Source: Sphaerothrix gracilis (GTDB lineage Bacteria; Cyanobacteriota; Cyanobacteriia; Phormidesmidales; Phormidesmidaceae). From it: a DNA stretch of 64,000 nucleotides. Position numbers and translations under genes: made by a program. Shown one piece after another: positions 54,958 through 62,723 of this stretch. The notes beneath the pieces are model-generated. The model did not search any database, was not told the DNA's origin, and saw only the letters and a program-made list of their open reading frames with translations. Every line of letters begins with the position of its first letter. Position 1 is the stretch's first letter. The stretch spans positions 62,001 through 126,000 of the forward strand of contig NZ_JASATW010000011.1 in NCBI RefSeq assembly GCF_030405905.1. The letters run 5' to 3'.

Positions 54958-55002
54958 ACTCTATACAGTGTGGATTGAGACAGTGTGGGTTAAGCAGGCA
55001 CT

Positions 55003-56778
55003 ATGGGATTTCAGCAATTCTTTTGGGGAACGGGGCTAGCAGCGACAAGCCTCCTAGTTGTGAACGCGCCGAGTTTGGCTCAGCAATCGCTCTTCGTCGC
55101 CTATCCGCCTGCCAACCATGAAACGGTGGCCGATCGCATCTTTATTATCGGCACGGCGGCCCCAGATGCCCAGGTTCAGATTAATGGTGAACCCATTGCC
55201 AACCGCAGCCCCGCCGGACACTTTGCCCCAACGCTGCCCCTTGTCTTAGGCGAAAATACCTTCACTCTGACCCAGGATAGCGAAAGCCTGACGCTGAATA
55301 TTACCCGCCTGCCCAACGGCCCTCAGCCCCCAGCGGGAGTCGCCTTCGCGCCGGATTCCCTCAGCCCTGCCGTAGATATTGCCCGTCTGCCCGGTGAGCT
55401 GATTTGCTTTGGGGCGATCGCCCCGGCTAACGCCACCGTGACAGCGACTCTAGCCGGACAGACTTTTCCCCTAGAGGCTCAGCAGACTCTGGTGGAGCTG
55501 CCGCCTAATTCCGCTGTCCTCACCGACCAGAACGATCCCTACGCTATCAACAGCGCTGTGCAGTACGAAGGCTGCACGGTCGCAACTCAACCCGGAAATT
55601 TAGGCATCCCTCAGTTTCAGCTAGCTCTTAGCGGCCAGCAGGTGAGTCAGTCAGGTACGGGCAGCATCGCTGTTCTCGCCCCAGCCAGCTTTCAAGTAGC
55701 AACTGTTACGGCTGAATCGGGGGTGGCCCGCACCGGGCCGAGCACCAGCTATTCTCGCCTGACGCCCCTGCCCCAAGGCACCCGCGCCGTGATTACGGGC
55801 CGGGAAGGAGACTGGCTGCGGCTAGACTATGGCGGCTGGATTCGTGCCAGTGAAACCGAGATTACCGCCAGCGCTGTGCCGCCGCGATCGCTGATTCGCA
55901 GTGTGCGATCGCAGTCGGTGGCCGGGGCAACCGAAGTGCTGTTTCCGCTGCAGACCCCGGTACCGGTCAGTGTTGACCAGACCGCCGGCAGCCTGACGCT
56001 GACGCTGCACAACACGATTCCCCAGACCGATACCATCTTTTTTAATGATGATCCAATCGTAGAGCGGCTAGACTGGCGACCTGTTCTGCCCGATAAAGCC
56101 GAATATACGTTTCAGTTCAAGACCGATCAGCAGTGGGGCTACGACCTGCGCTACGAAGGGACAACGCTGATTCTGACCCTGCGCCATCCCCCTGAAGCAA
56201 ATCGCCGTTTGCCGCTTCAAGGCACCACCATTCTGCTCGATCCAGGCCACGGCAGCGCTGAAGATTTGGGCGCACGCGGTCCCACCGGCTATCCCGAAAA
56301 AGACGTGACGCTGATTGTCTCAAAGCTGCTGCGCGATCGCCTAGAAGCGCGAGGTGCCACCGTAGTCATGACGCGGGAAGGCGATGACGATCTCTATCCG
56401 GGCGATCGCGTCGAGATTATCGAACAGGTAGAGCCAACGCTGGCGCTCAGCGTCCACTACAATGCCCTACCTGACAGCGGCGACGCTTTAAATACCGCTG
56501 GCATCGGCACCTTTTGGTATCACGCTCAGGCCCATGATCTCGCCGTCTTTCTGCACAACTATCTCACTGCAACCCTAGATCGCCCCTCCTACGGCGTCTT
56601 TTGGAATAATCTGGCACTCACCCGACCCAGCATCACTCCCTCGGTGCTACTAGAGCTAGGCTTTATGATCAACCCCAACGAGTTTGAGTGGATTATCGAT
56701 CCCCAAGCCCAGCAGCAGCTAGCAGAGACTTTGGCTGAGGGGATTGAGCAGTGGATTCAGGCTCAAGGGCAATCCTAA
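55003..56778 (+). CDS. N-acetylmuramoyl-L-alanine amidase (AmiC-type) with SH3-like domain
   Basis: A 591-residue secreted protein with a signal peptide (cleavage after LAQ). The beta-rich N-terminal half includes an SH3-like repeat (SGVARTGPSTSYSRLTPL) and an AMIN-like domain near 305-400. The C-terminal amidase_3 domain has the Zn ligands His in LLDPGHGSAED, Glu in GYPEKDV, His in LSVHYNALP and the catalytic Glu in LLELGFMINPNE. It cleaves the lactyl-peptide bond of peptidoglycan during cell separation or septal-junction formation. Confidence 0.85.
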   Translation: MGFQQFFWGTGLAATSLLVVNAPSLAQQSLFVAYPPANHETVADRIFIIGTAAPDAQVQINGEPIANRSPAGHFAPTLPLVLGENTFTLTQDSESLTLNITRLPNGPQPPAGVAFAPDSLSPAVDIARLPGELICFGAIAPANATVTATLAGQTFPLEAQQTLVELPPNSAVLTDQNDPYAINSAVQYEGCTVATQPGNLGIPQFQLALSGQQVSQSGTGSIAVLAPASFQVATVTAESGVARTGPSTSYSRLTPLPQGTRAVITGREGDWLRLDYGGWIRASETEITASAVPPRSLIRSVRSQSVAGATEVLFPLQTPVPVSVDQTAGSLTLTLHNTIPQTDTIFFNDDPIVERLDWRPVLPDKAEYTFQFKTDQQWGYDLRYEGTTLILTLRHPPEANRRLPLQGTTILLDPGHGSAEDLGARGPTGYPEKDVTLIVSKLLRDRLEARGATVVMTREGDDDLYPGDRVEIIEQVEPTLALSVHYNALPDSGDALNTAGIGTFWYHAQAHDLAVFLHNYLTATLDRPSYGVFWNNLALTRPSITPSVLLELGFMINPNEFEWIIDPQAQQQLAETLAEGIEQWIQAQGQS

Positions 56779-57132
56779 TTGCCGAGGTGCTGGCAGGAGC
56801 GCGACATGACAGCAAAGCTGTTTCTCTAGCGTGATAAACCCACTGCAAAATTGCTGGCTGATGCCTACTTAGCATTTTTTATTACTTTAAAGATTCACCA
56901 TAAAAATCAGACTTTTGGCTTCCGGATTCTAAAAAAAGACGCCGTACAGGAACAAAAATTTTGCCTGCAGATTCAGCCAAACTGCGGATAGTTTAGTCCG
57001 ATCGGTCACGCTTAGCTACCCTTTAGATAGAGACTTGCAAACGCCATAGCGATCGCATAAACAGCCAGGGCACCCTAAAGATAGAGGTTGCTGAGAGTGC
57101 GATAAATCGGTCTTGTTCCTGAAAATTCTGTC
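56779..57132. other. 354-base intergenic stretch
   Basis: No gene seen. It is AT-rich around 56870-56940 and presumably contains the promoter of the DUF3095 gene. No clear hairpin with a T-run and no repeat were found. Confidence 0.4.
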
Positions 57133-58350
57133 ATGTCTACGGAGAGCTTTTACGCATCGCTAACATCGTTAAATCAGTTTCTGGAATTAGCTGAATCCAG
57201 CAACTATGTTTCTGTACCTGAAGACTGGTATGTCTTGATTACAGATATCGTGCGCTCAACTGAAGCGATCGAATCGGGCAGGTACAAAGAAGTCAATCTG
57301 TTGGGGGCTAGCTCTATCATTGCCGTCTTGAACGCTGTTAATGGGTTAGAAATCCCTTTCGTGTTTGGCGGCGATGGAGCCTCTATCCTTTTTCCGCCAT
57401 CTGTGTATCAGCTAGTCAAAGATGCGGCTTTATCTATTCGCCAGCTCGCCCGCAATACCTTTGATTTGGAGTTGCGAATCGGCATTGTTTCAGTTAAACA
57501 AATAACGATTTATAGCCAGCTCAAAATCGCCAAGTTTAAAGTCACTCCTCAATATAGTCAGGCCAGCTTTACCGGCGGTGGCCTGACCTACGCGACCAAT
57601 CTGATCAAGGCTGACAGTCGCCATCAGCTAGAAGTCACCGCAGAAACGCCTGCCGCTAATCTCGATGGGCTAGAATGCCGCTGGCAGGATATTCCTAGTC
57701 AGCCAGGACAGATTGTTAGCCTGATTGTTTCAGCCAGTGCCAGCAGCGGCCAGTTTAGCGGCAGCGTCTACCGCGAGGTGATTCAAAAGATTCAGGCCAT
57801 CTACGGCGATGACAAGTCCTACAACCCAGTCACTAAGTCGGCTCTCAAACTTAGCTTTAGCTTGCAGAAGCTCAGTGCCGAAATTAAGGCGCGATCGCAA
57901 ACCGCTTCTCTTTGGCATCGCAGCTTGTACGCCCTGAAAATTTTAGCTGAGAATCTTTTGGGCCTGAGCTTTATGAAATTTGGCCTCGTGATTGGCAACG
58001 TTGACTGGGGTAGGTATAAGGACGAGGTCACGACCGCTTCTGATTTTCAAAAAATCGATGACGTTCTGCAGATGGTGATTGCGGGCACTGCGGCTCAAAC
58101 CCAGCAGCTGACCGAGTATCTAGAGCAGCAGACTCAAGCCGGATATCTCACTTACGGTCATCACGTTTCCGATCGCGCTTTGCTTACCTGCCTGATTTTT
58201 GAGCGCCGCGATCGCCACATTCATCTAGTTGATGGGGCAGACGGTGGCTACGCCCTCGCGGCCAAAGCCCTCAAGCAGCGGCTACACCGCAAGACAATTA
58301 ATTGGAGAGCTTATAGCCAGCTAGCTAAGCGCCGTCAGCTAAGACAATAG
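57133..58350 (+). CDS. DUF3095 family cyclase-fold protein
   Basis: A 405-residue protein. LITDIVRSTEAIESGRYKEV near residues 36-55 resembles the metal-Asp start of a class III cyclase or GGDEF fold. FVFGGDGASILFP (about 77-89) and SFTGGGLTYATNLIKAD complete that fold. The C-terminal half matches DUF3095. Some annotations call the family adenylate cyclase-like, but catalysis has not been shown by anything seen here. Confidence 0.72.
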   Translation: MSTESFYASLTSLNQFLELAESSNYVSVPEDWYVLITDIVRSTEAIESGRYKEVNLLGASSIIAVLNAVNGLEIPFVFGGDGASILFPPSVYQLVKDAALSIRQLARNTFDLELRIGIVSVKQITIYSQLKIAKFKVTPQYSQASFTGGGLTYATNLIKADSRHQLEVTAETPAANLDGLECRWQDIPSQPGQIVSLIVSASASSGQFSGSVYREVIQKIQAIYGDDKSYNPVTKSALKLSFSLQKLSAEIKARSQTASLWHRSLYALKILAENLLGLSFMKFGLVIGNVDWGRYKDEVTTASDFQKIDDVLQMVIAGTAAQTQQLTEYLEQQTQAGYLTYGHHVSDRALLTCLIFERRDRHIHLVDGADGGYALAAKALKQRLHRKTINWRAYSQLAKRRQLRQ

Positions 58351-58443
58351 CGGCTGGAGACTCTGCTGACATTCATGTCTGAGTCAGGCAGCGATCGCGC
58401 TAAGGTGAGTTTGATCCGATTGTACGCATTCGCTTCAGTGACG

Positions 58444-59115
58444 ATGACCGCTACCCTGCCCGCCTTCAAATCGCCAGCGCTGTTGCAACAGGCTCTCACC
58501 CATAAATCTTACGCTAACGAGTTTCCGCCAGCCCTTCATAACGAGCGGCTAGAATTTTTGGGCGACGCTATCTTGACCTTTCTCTGCGGCGATTTTCTCT
58601 ATAAGCGCTATCCTCACAAACCCGAAGGCGAGCTGACGCCGCTGCGATCGGCCTTAGTAGACGCTAATCAGCTAGGCGAGTTTGCCAAAATGCTGGGACT
58701 GGGCGATCGCCTGCGACTAAGCCGAGGCGTCGAGGGCAGTGGCGGTCGGACTAATGTGCGCCTGCTGAGTAGCGCCTTTGAGTCACTGATTGGTGCTTAT
58801 TTCCTAGACAGTGGTTCCGATGTAGAAGCGGTTCGGGCCTACGTTATCCCCTTGTTTGAATCAGTGGTCGATCGCTTAGCAATATCAGCGACTCAAATCA
58901 ACTATAAGAGTCGCCTGCAAGCCTGGGCCTTGGCGACATACGGCGAAATCCCCACCTACACTATTGTGGCCCAGTCCGGCCCCGATCATGCCCGCCAGTT
59001 TACGGCAGAAGTGATGATTCAGGACGTTGTCTATGGCCGGGGTGACGGTCGCCGTAAGCAAGATGCTGAGAAAGCCGCTGCCCAAGCAGCCCTGCTGAAA
59101 TTGGAAACCCTCTGA
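58444..59115 (+). CDS. rnc: ribonuclease III
   Basis: A 223-residue protein from ATG 58444 (the frame is open to 58375). The RNase III domain has NERLEFLGDAILTF (about 33-46). In LLSSAFESLIGAYFLD (about 107-122) the conserved Glu113 is present, but the position three before it, normally Asp, is Ser110. The C-terminal dsRBD ends with GRRKQDAEKAAAQAALLKLE. It processes rRNA and mRNA. Confidence 0.85.
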   Translation: MTATLPAFKSPALLQQALTHKSYANEFPPALHNERLEFLGDAILTFLCGDFLYKRYPHKPEGELTPLRSALVDANQLGEFAKMLGLGDRLRLSRGVEGSGGRTNVRLLSSAFESLIGAYFLDSGSDVEAVRAYVIPLFESVVDRLAISATQINYKSRLQAWALATYGEIPTYTIVAQSGPDHARQFTAEVMIQDVVYGRGDGRRKQDAEKAAAQAALLKLETL

Positions 59116-59161
59116 GGCGAAGGCTGCCGCTGTCTTAAGCCAAATTTACAGACATTTTCCA

Positions 59162-59200
59162 ATAAGGGCTGATAGTAACCCTGCGACCTGTAGCCCTTAT
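59162..59200. other. inverted repeat after rnc
   Basis: ATAAGGGCT (59162-59170) is mirrored perfectly by AGCCCTTAT (59192-59200). The spacer is 21 bases. No T-run follows, so it is not a canonical terminator; it may stabilise the rnc transcript end. Confidence 0.4.
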
Positions 59201-59374
59201 ACAGGCCGCACTTTGTAACTAATTTTTTCAGGAAAGTCTTTAAGTATTAATTTTTTTGGGCTTGTTGTTCCTGTTCTGCTGAACCTCATCTTTCATTTAA
59301 ATTAAAGCGGCTCAGGCAATTTCAGACGCCTCATCGCGCCTGACCGGATTCTGCGTTTGCATTAGGAGGGCAAC

Positions 59375-60607
59375 GTGGCTAGTAAAACAAATACTCGTCA
59401 GCATTTACACGCGCCAACCTTTTTCAGACCTCACGGCTTCATTCAGCGATCGGCTGAACCAGGGATAGACAGGCAACGGCAGAGCGATCTATTTGAGCTT
59501 TTAGACCAGCAGGCGACTAGCCCGTTTGAAATTGAGCTGTGGGAGGGTACTAGCTACCACCTCGGCCCAGCCGGACAGCCTCAGTTTCGCGTAGAAATTC
59601 GGCACCCCTCTGGCCTAGCCGCGCTGCGATCGCTGAATGAACTCCGTATTTGTGAGGCTTATATTGCTGGGGAGCTAGAGTTTAGCGGCAGTATGCTGAA
59701 GCTGTTTGATCTCAAACGAATTCTCTCCCTGCAGCATCCCTGGCTCAACTTCATTCGTCTGATTCGCCCCTGGGTTGTGGGACAGGTCCGAGACGATGCC
59801 GCCGCGATCGCCACCCACTACGACTACGATGACGAGTTTTACATGCTGCTGCTAGATCCAACCCGCACCTATTCGCAAGGCGTGTTTGAATCGGACGATG
59901 AAACCCTCGAAACAGCGATGCGACGCAAGCTGGACTTTGCTATTGAGAACTGCCAGCTTCAGCCGGGAATGAAGGTGCTTGATGTCGGCGGCGGTTGGGG
60001 TGCCTTTACGGAGTACGCCGGACAGCGGGGCATTGAAGTCACGTCGCTGACGATTTCAGACAGGTCACTGCGGTATCTCAATCGACTCATTCTAGAGAAA
60101 AACCTGCCCTGCAGAGCCATTCAGCAAAACTTCATGACCTACCGGCCTGCTGAAAAATACGATGCCGTGGTCATTCTCGGCGTCATTGAGCATCTGCCTA
60201 ACTATCGCCAGGTGGTGCAGCAGCTCCAGCAGCTTTTGCGGCTAGGGGGCCGCGCCTATCTAGACGGCAGCGCTTCCAAAAGAAAGTTCTCGTTCAACGC
60301 ATTCTTAAATCGCCATATCTATCCCGGCAATCACTGTACCCTCAGTATTCATGACTTTTTGGCAGAGGTGCAGCACAGCAGTTTAGAGCTGCTCAGCGTT
60401 CATAGCGATCGCCACAGCTACTATCTCACCAGCAAATTATGGGCTGAAAAACTAGAAGCAGCCAAGGCTGAAATCATAGAGCGCTGGGGCCGAGAACTCT
60501 ACTGCAAATTTCACCTGTATCTATGGGGCGTTTGCCACAATTTCCTCAAGAACGACCTGCAAGCCTATCGCCTCGTCCTAGAACACAATCCCCGCCATCA
60601 GCTCTAG
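59375..60607 (+). CDS. cyclopropane-fatty-acid-synthase-like methyltransferase
   Basis: A 410-residue protein with GTG start 59375 and an AGGAGG six bases upstream. Residues 40-130 form the N-terminal lipid-binding-like region. The SAM-dependent domain begins with VLDVGGGWGAF (about 201-211), followed by ILGVIEHLPNYRQV (E272) and a late LYLWGVCHN. TYSQGVFESD (about 165-174) stands where CFA synthases normally have a Cys. The family methylates acyl chains of phospholipids; this one may use a related substrate. Confidence 0.75.
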   Translation: MASKTNTRQHLHAPTFFRPHGFIQRSAEPGIDRQRQSDLFELLDQQATSPFEIELWEGTSYHLGPAGQPQFRVEIRHPSGLAALRSLNELRICEAYIAGELEFSGSMLKLFDLKRILSLQHPWLNFIRLIRPWVVGQVRDDAAAIATHYDYDDEFYMLLLDPTRTYSQGVFESDDETLETAMRRKLDFAIENCQLQPGMKVLDVGGGWGAFTEYAGQRGIEVTSLTISDRSLRYLNRLILEKNLPCRAIQQNFMTYRPAEKYDAVVILGVIEHLPNYRQVVQQLQQLLRLGGRAYLDGSASKRKFSFNAFLNRHIYPGNHCTLSIHDFLAEVQHSSLELLSVHSDRHSYYLTSKLWAEKLEAAKAEIIERWGRELYCKFHLYLWGVCHNFLKNDLQAYRLVLEHNPRHQL

Positions 60608-60739
60608 AGCAGGCTATCTTTGCTGAAAAGGGACAGAAAACTTGGTGTCCAACGGCAAGCACAGTCGCGAATACTTAGCCCAAGGCAAATAGTTGTAAAC
60701 AGTACAATACAGATACCTTTAGCTCAATCTGAATCAGCT

Positions 60740-61420
60740 ATGGCGATTACTGCTGAAGAGCTGGCGGCCTTGATGCCAGATGCTACCCAAATAGAAAGTG
60801 TCGAGCCAGAAATGGAAAGTTCGCTGCACTACGCTCAGCTAGCTCTCTTGGTTGCTTGTTTAGAATGGCTATGGCGCGATCGCACCGACTTCTTCATTGG
60901 GGCTAATCTGACGATATATTTTAGCCGCGAACAGTTGAAGAACCGAGACTTTCGGGGGCCTGATTTCTTTTTGGTCAAGCAGACTGAAAAGCGTCCACGA
61001 AAATCTTGGGTCGTCTGGGAGGAAGGCGGGCAGTATCCCAACTTGATTATTGAGTTGCTTTCGGACTCTACTGCCACAATAGACAAGAATCTGAAAAAAG
61101 AGCTGTATCAAGAGCGATTTCGCACACCGGAGTACTTCTGGTTCTCGCCAGAAACTCTAGAGTTTGAAGGCTATCGGCTAGTGAATCAGCGTTACGAAGC
61201 GATCGCCGCCGACTCAGCCGGGAAACTCTGGAGTCAAGTGTTACATCTCTATTTGGGCCTGCATCAGGGGATGTTGCGGTACTTTCTAGAAAGCGGCGCG
61301 TTAGTACCGACCCCCGCAGAAGCTGCAGCCCAAGCTCAAACACAGGCCCAGCAGGCTGAATCACGAGCAGCAAGATTGGCAGAGCAATTGAGAACCTTAG
61401 GGATAGAACCTGAGGTCTGA
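60740..61420 (+). CDS. Uma2 family endonuclease-fold protein
   Basis: A 226-residue protein from ATG 60740; the frame is open to 60620. The Uma2 PD-(D/E)XK core shows FRGPDFFLVK, LIIELLSDST and the later KNLKKELYQER. The C-terminal Gln/Ala-rich helix (about 190-215) is a coiled-coil-like tail. Uma2 proteins are very abundant in cyanobacteria, and their targets are unknown. It ends 18 bases before a convergent tRNA gene. Confidence 0.82.
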   Translation: MAITAEELAALMPDATQIESVEPEMESSLHYAQLALLVACLEWLWRDRTDFFIGANLTIYFSREQLKNRDFRGPDFFLVKQTEKRPRKSWVVWEEGGQYPNLIIELLSDSTATIDKNLKKELYQERFRTPEYFWFSPETLEFEGYRLVNQRYEAIAADSAGKLWSQVLHLYLGLHQGMLRYFLESGALVPTPAEAAAQAQTQAQQAESRAARLAEQLRTLGIEPEV

Positions 61421-61438
61421 AAACAGCACAGTGCCAAC

Positions 61439-61511
61439 GGGACTGATGCGATTCGAACGCATGACCTACCGCTTAGGAGGCGGTTGCTCTATCCAGCTGA
61501 GCTACAGCCCC
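61439..61511 (-). tRNA. tRNA-Arg (anticodon CCT)
   Basis: A 73-base cloverleaf on the minus strand. The acceptor stem GGGGCTG pairs with CAGTCCC. The D arm carries GCTC/GAGC, and the anticodon stem ACCGC/GCGGT flanks loop CTCCTAA, giving anticodon CCT for AGG codons. The T arm has ATGCG/CGCAT around TTCGAAT. CCA is not encoded. Confidence 0.95.
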
Positions 61512-61586
61512 AGACAGTAAAACTATACAACATTCACTTAGCTGGGTGAGTGAAGATAGTTACAGCGGCGATCGCCCCTATGTCTT

Positions 61587-62678
61587 CTAAGCTGAAATCC
61601 AGGTTCCCGGCCAGGGGCCGCCGCCCACCTCTAAACCACAGAGAGAGCTAGTAGCGGTTAAAAGCGGAGTGCGATCGCCTTGCTTCCAGAGCTTCAGCGC
61701 TAGCTGTCCCCGCATCGTATCGCGGCAGCAGAAGCGTAGTCCCTCATAGGTCGGTGCCCGCAGGGGCGTACCAGGGAGATCTGTAGTGCCCACTAGCTCT
61801 ACCCGATAATCGGCGGTTTCTGCCTGCATCTGCCAGTGTCCCCAAGGCTCAATCTGCCAGGTAACCCGGCCATTCCAGGGCACAAACTCGTAGAACTGAC
61901 CCTGATAGTGAATGCCCACCATCGCCACTTCTTCCATCCAGCCCAAAACCTGTCGCCGTCCGCCCCCGGCAGTCAGCGCTAAATCCGGGTGCTGATCAAA
62001 GGCATTGCAGTTAAACCAGAACCATTTTTGCGGAAAAGCACCACCCCAGTTTTTTTCACCGTAAGCCGGAGCTTGGCTAAATTCATAGCGCTGCCCCTGC
62101 CACTCAATCCAGCCAGACGCTAGACCGTGGGCCATCAGAATCTGCCAGCCCGGTTCAAAAATCTGAAACTGAGACAGCCATCCTGCCGTAGACTGCTGCG
62201 GTTGCGCTGGTTGACCCCAGCCATAAACCGGCTCAATCCTGTACTGCCAGTGCGCCGCTAGACCATTGCCCGGATCTCGCAGCTTGCCCTGGTGCCAGGT
62301 AGCGGTGGCCTGGTAGCCTTCCTGTACCTCTTGCTCAAACTGATCAATCTCTAAAAGTCGAGCGGGTGGCTCTGCCGTGGCATAGCGCCAGTGGCCCAGT
62401 CCTAGCGCCTGCGGCCAGCCCCAAAACTGACTGACATCCGCAAACGTGCGACAGAGATATTCGTCATCCGGCCCCAAAATTTGAGCACCGCCACCGCTGT
62501 GAGGCTGCCCTCCCACGGGATCTTCGATTGAGTACATGAAAGCAAACGTTTGGCTGATATCAGGCAGCGTCACCCGGTAGTACCAGCCTTCAAAGAAACG
62601 ACGGCGGCTACCGTCCCAGTGGTAGCCGCTGTGAGGAGTCTGCAGCGAAGCAGTAGAAGTTTGCACAGTAAAGTTCAA
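61587..62678 (-). CDS. tocopherol cyclase
   Basis: A 363-residue protein resembling the tocopherol cyclases of cyanobacteria and plants. The N-terminal SGYHWDGSRRRFFEGWYYR (about 17-35) and AYGEKNWGGAFPQKWFWF (about 207-224) are characteristic. It closes the chromanol ring in vitamin E synthesis. The start is a TTG (62678) without a strong ribosome site; GTG 62666 is an alternative. Confidence 0.85.
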   Translation of the reverse strand: MNFTVQTSTASLQTPHSGYHWDGSRRRFFEGWYYRVTLPDISQTFAFMYSIEDPVGGQPHSGGGAQILGPDDEYLCRTFADVSQFWGWPQALGLGHWRYATAEPPARLLEIDQFEQEVQEGYQATATWHQGKLRDPGNGLAAHWQYRIEPVYGWGQPAQPQQSTAGWLSQFQIFEPGWQILMAHGLASGWIEWQGQRYEFSQAPAYGEKNWGGAFPQKWFWFNCNAFDQHPDLALTAGGGRRQVLGWMEEVAMVGIHYQGQFYEFVPWNGRVTWQIEPWGHWQMQAETADYRVELVGTTDLPGTPLRAPTYEGLRFCCRDTMRGQLALKLWKQGDRTPLLTATSSLCGLEVGGGPWPGTWISA

Positions 62679-62723
62679 ATTGCGCCATTCTTACCATAGC
62701 GATTTGGCTAAGCCAATGGCACT

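Noticed and set aside
60740..61511. Uma2 gene next to a tRNA as a possible integrated element
   Set aside because: No integrase, no direct repeat of the tRNA end and no composition shift were seen; the proximity is probably chance.
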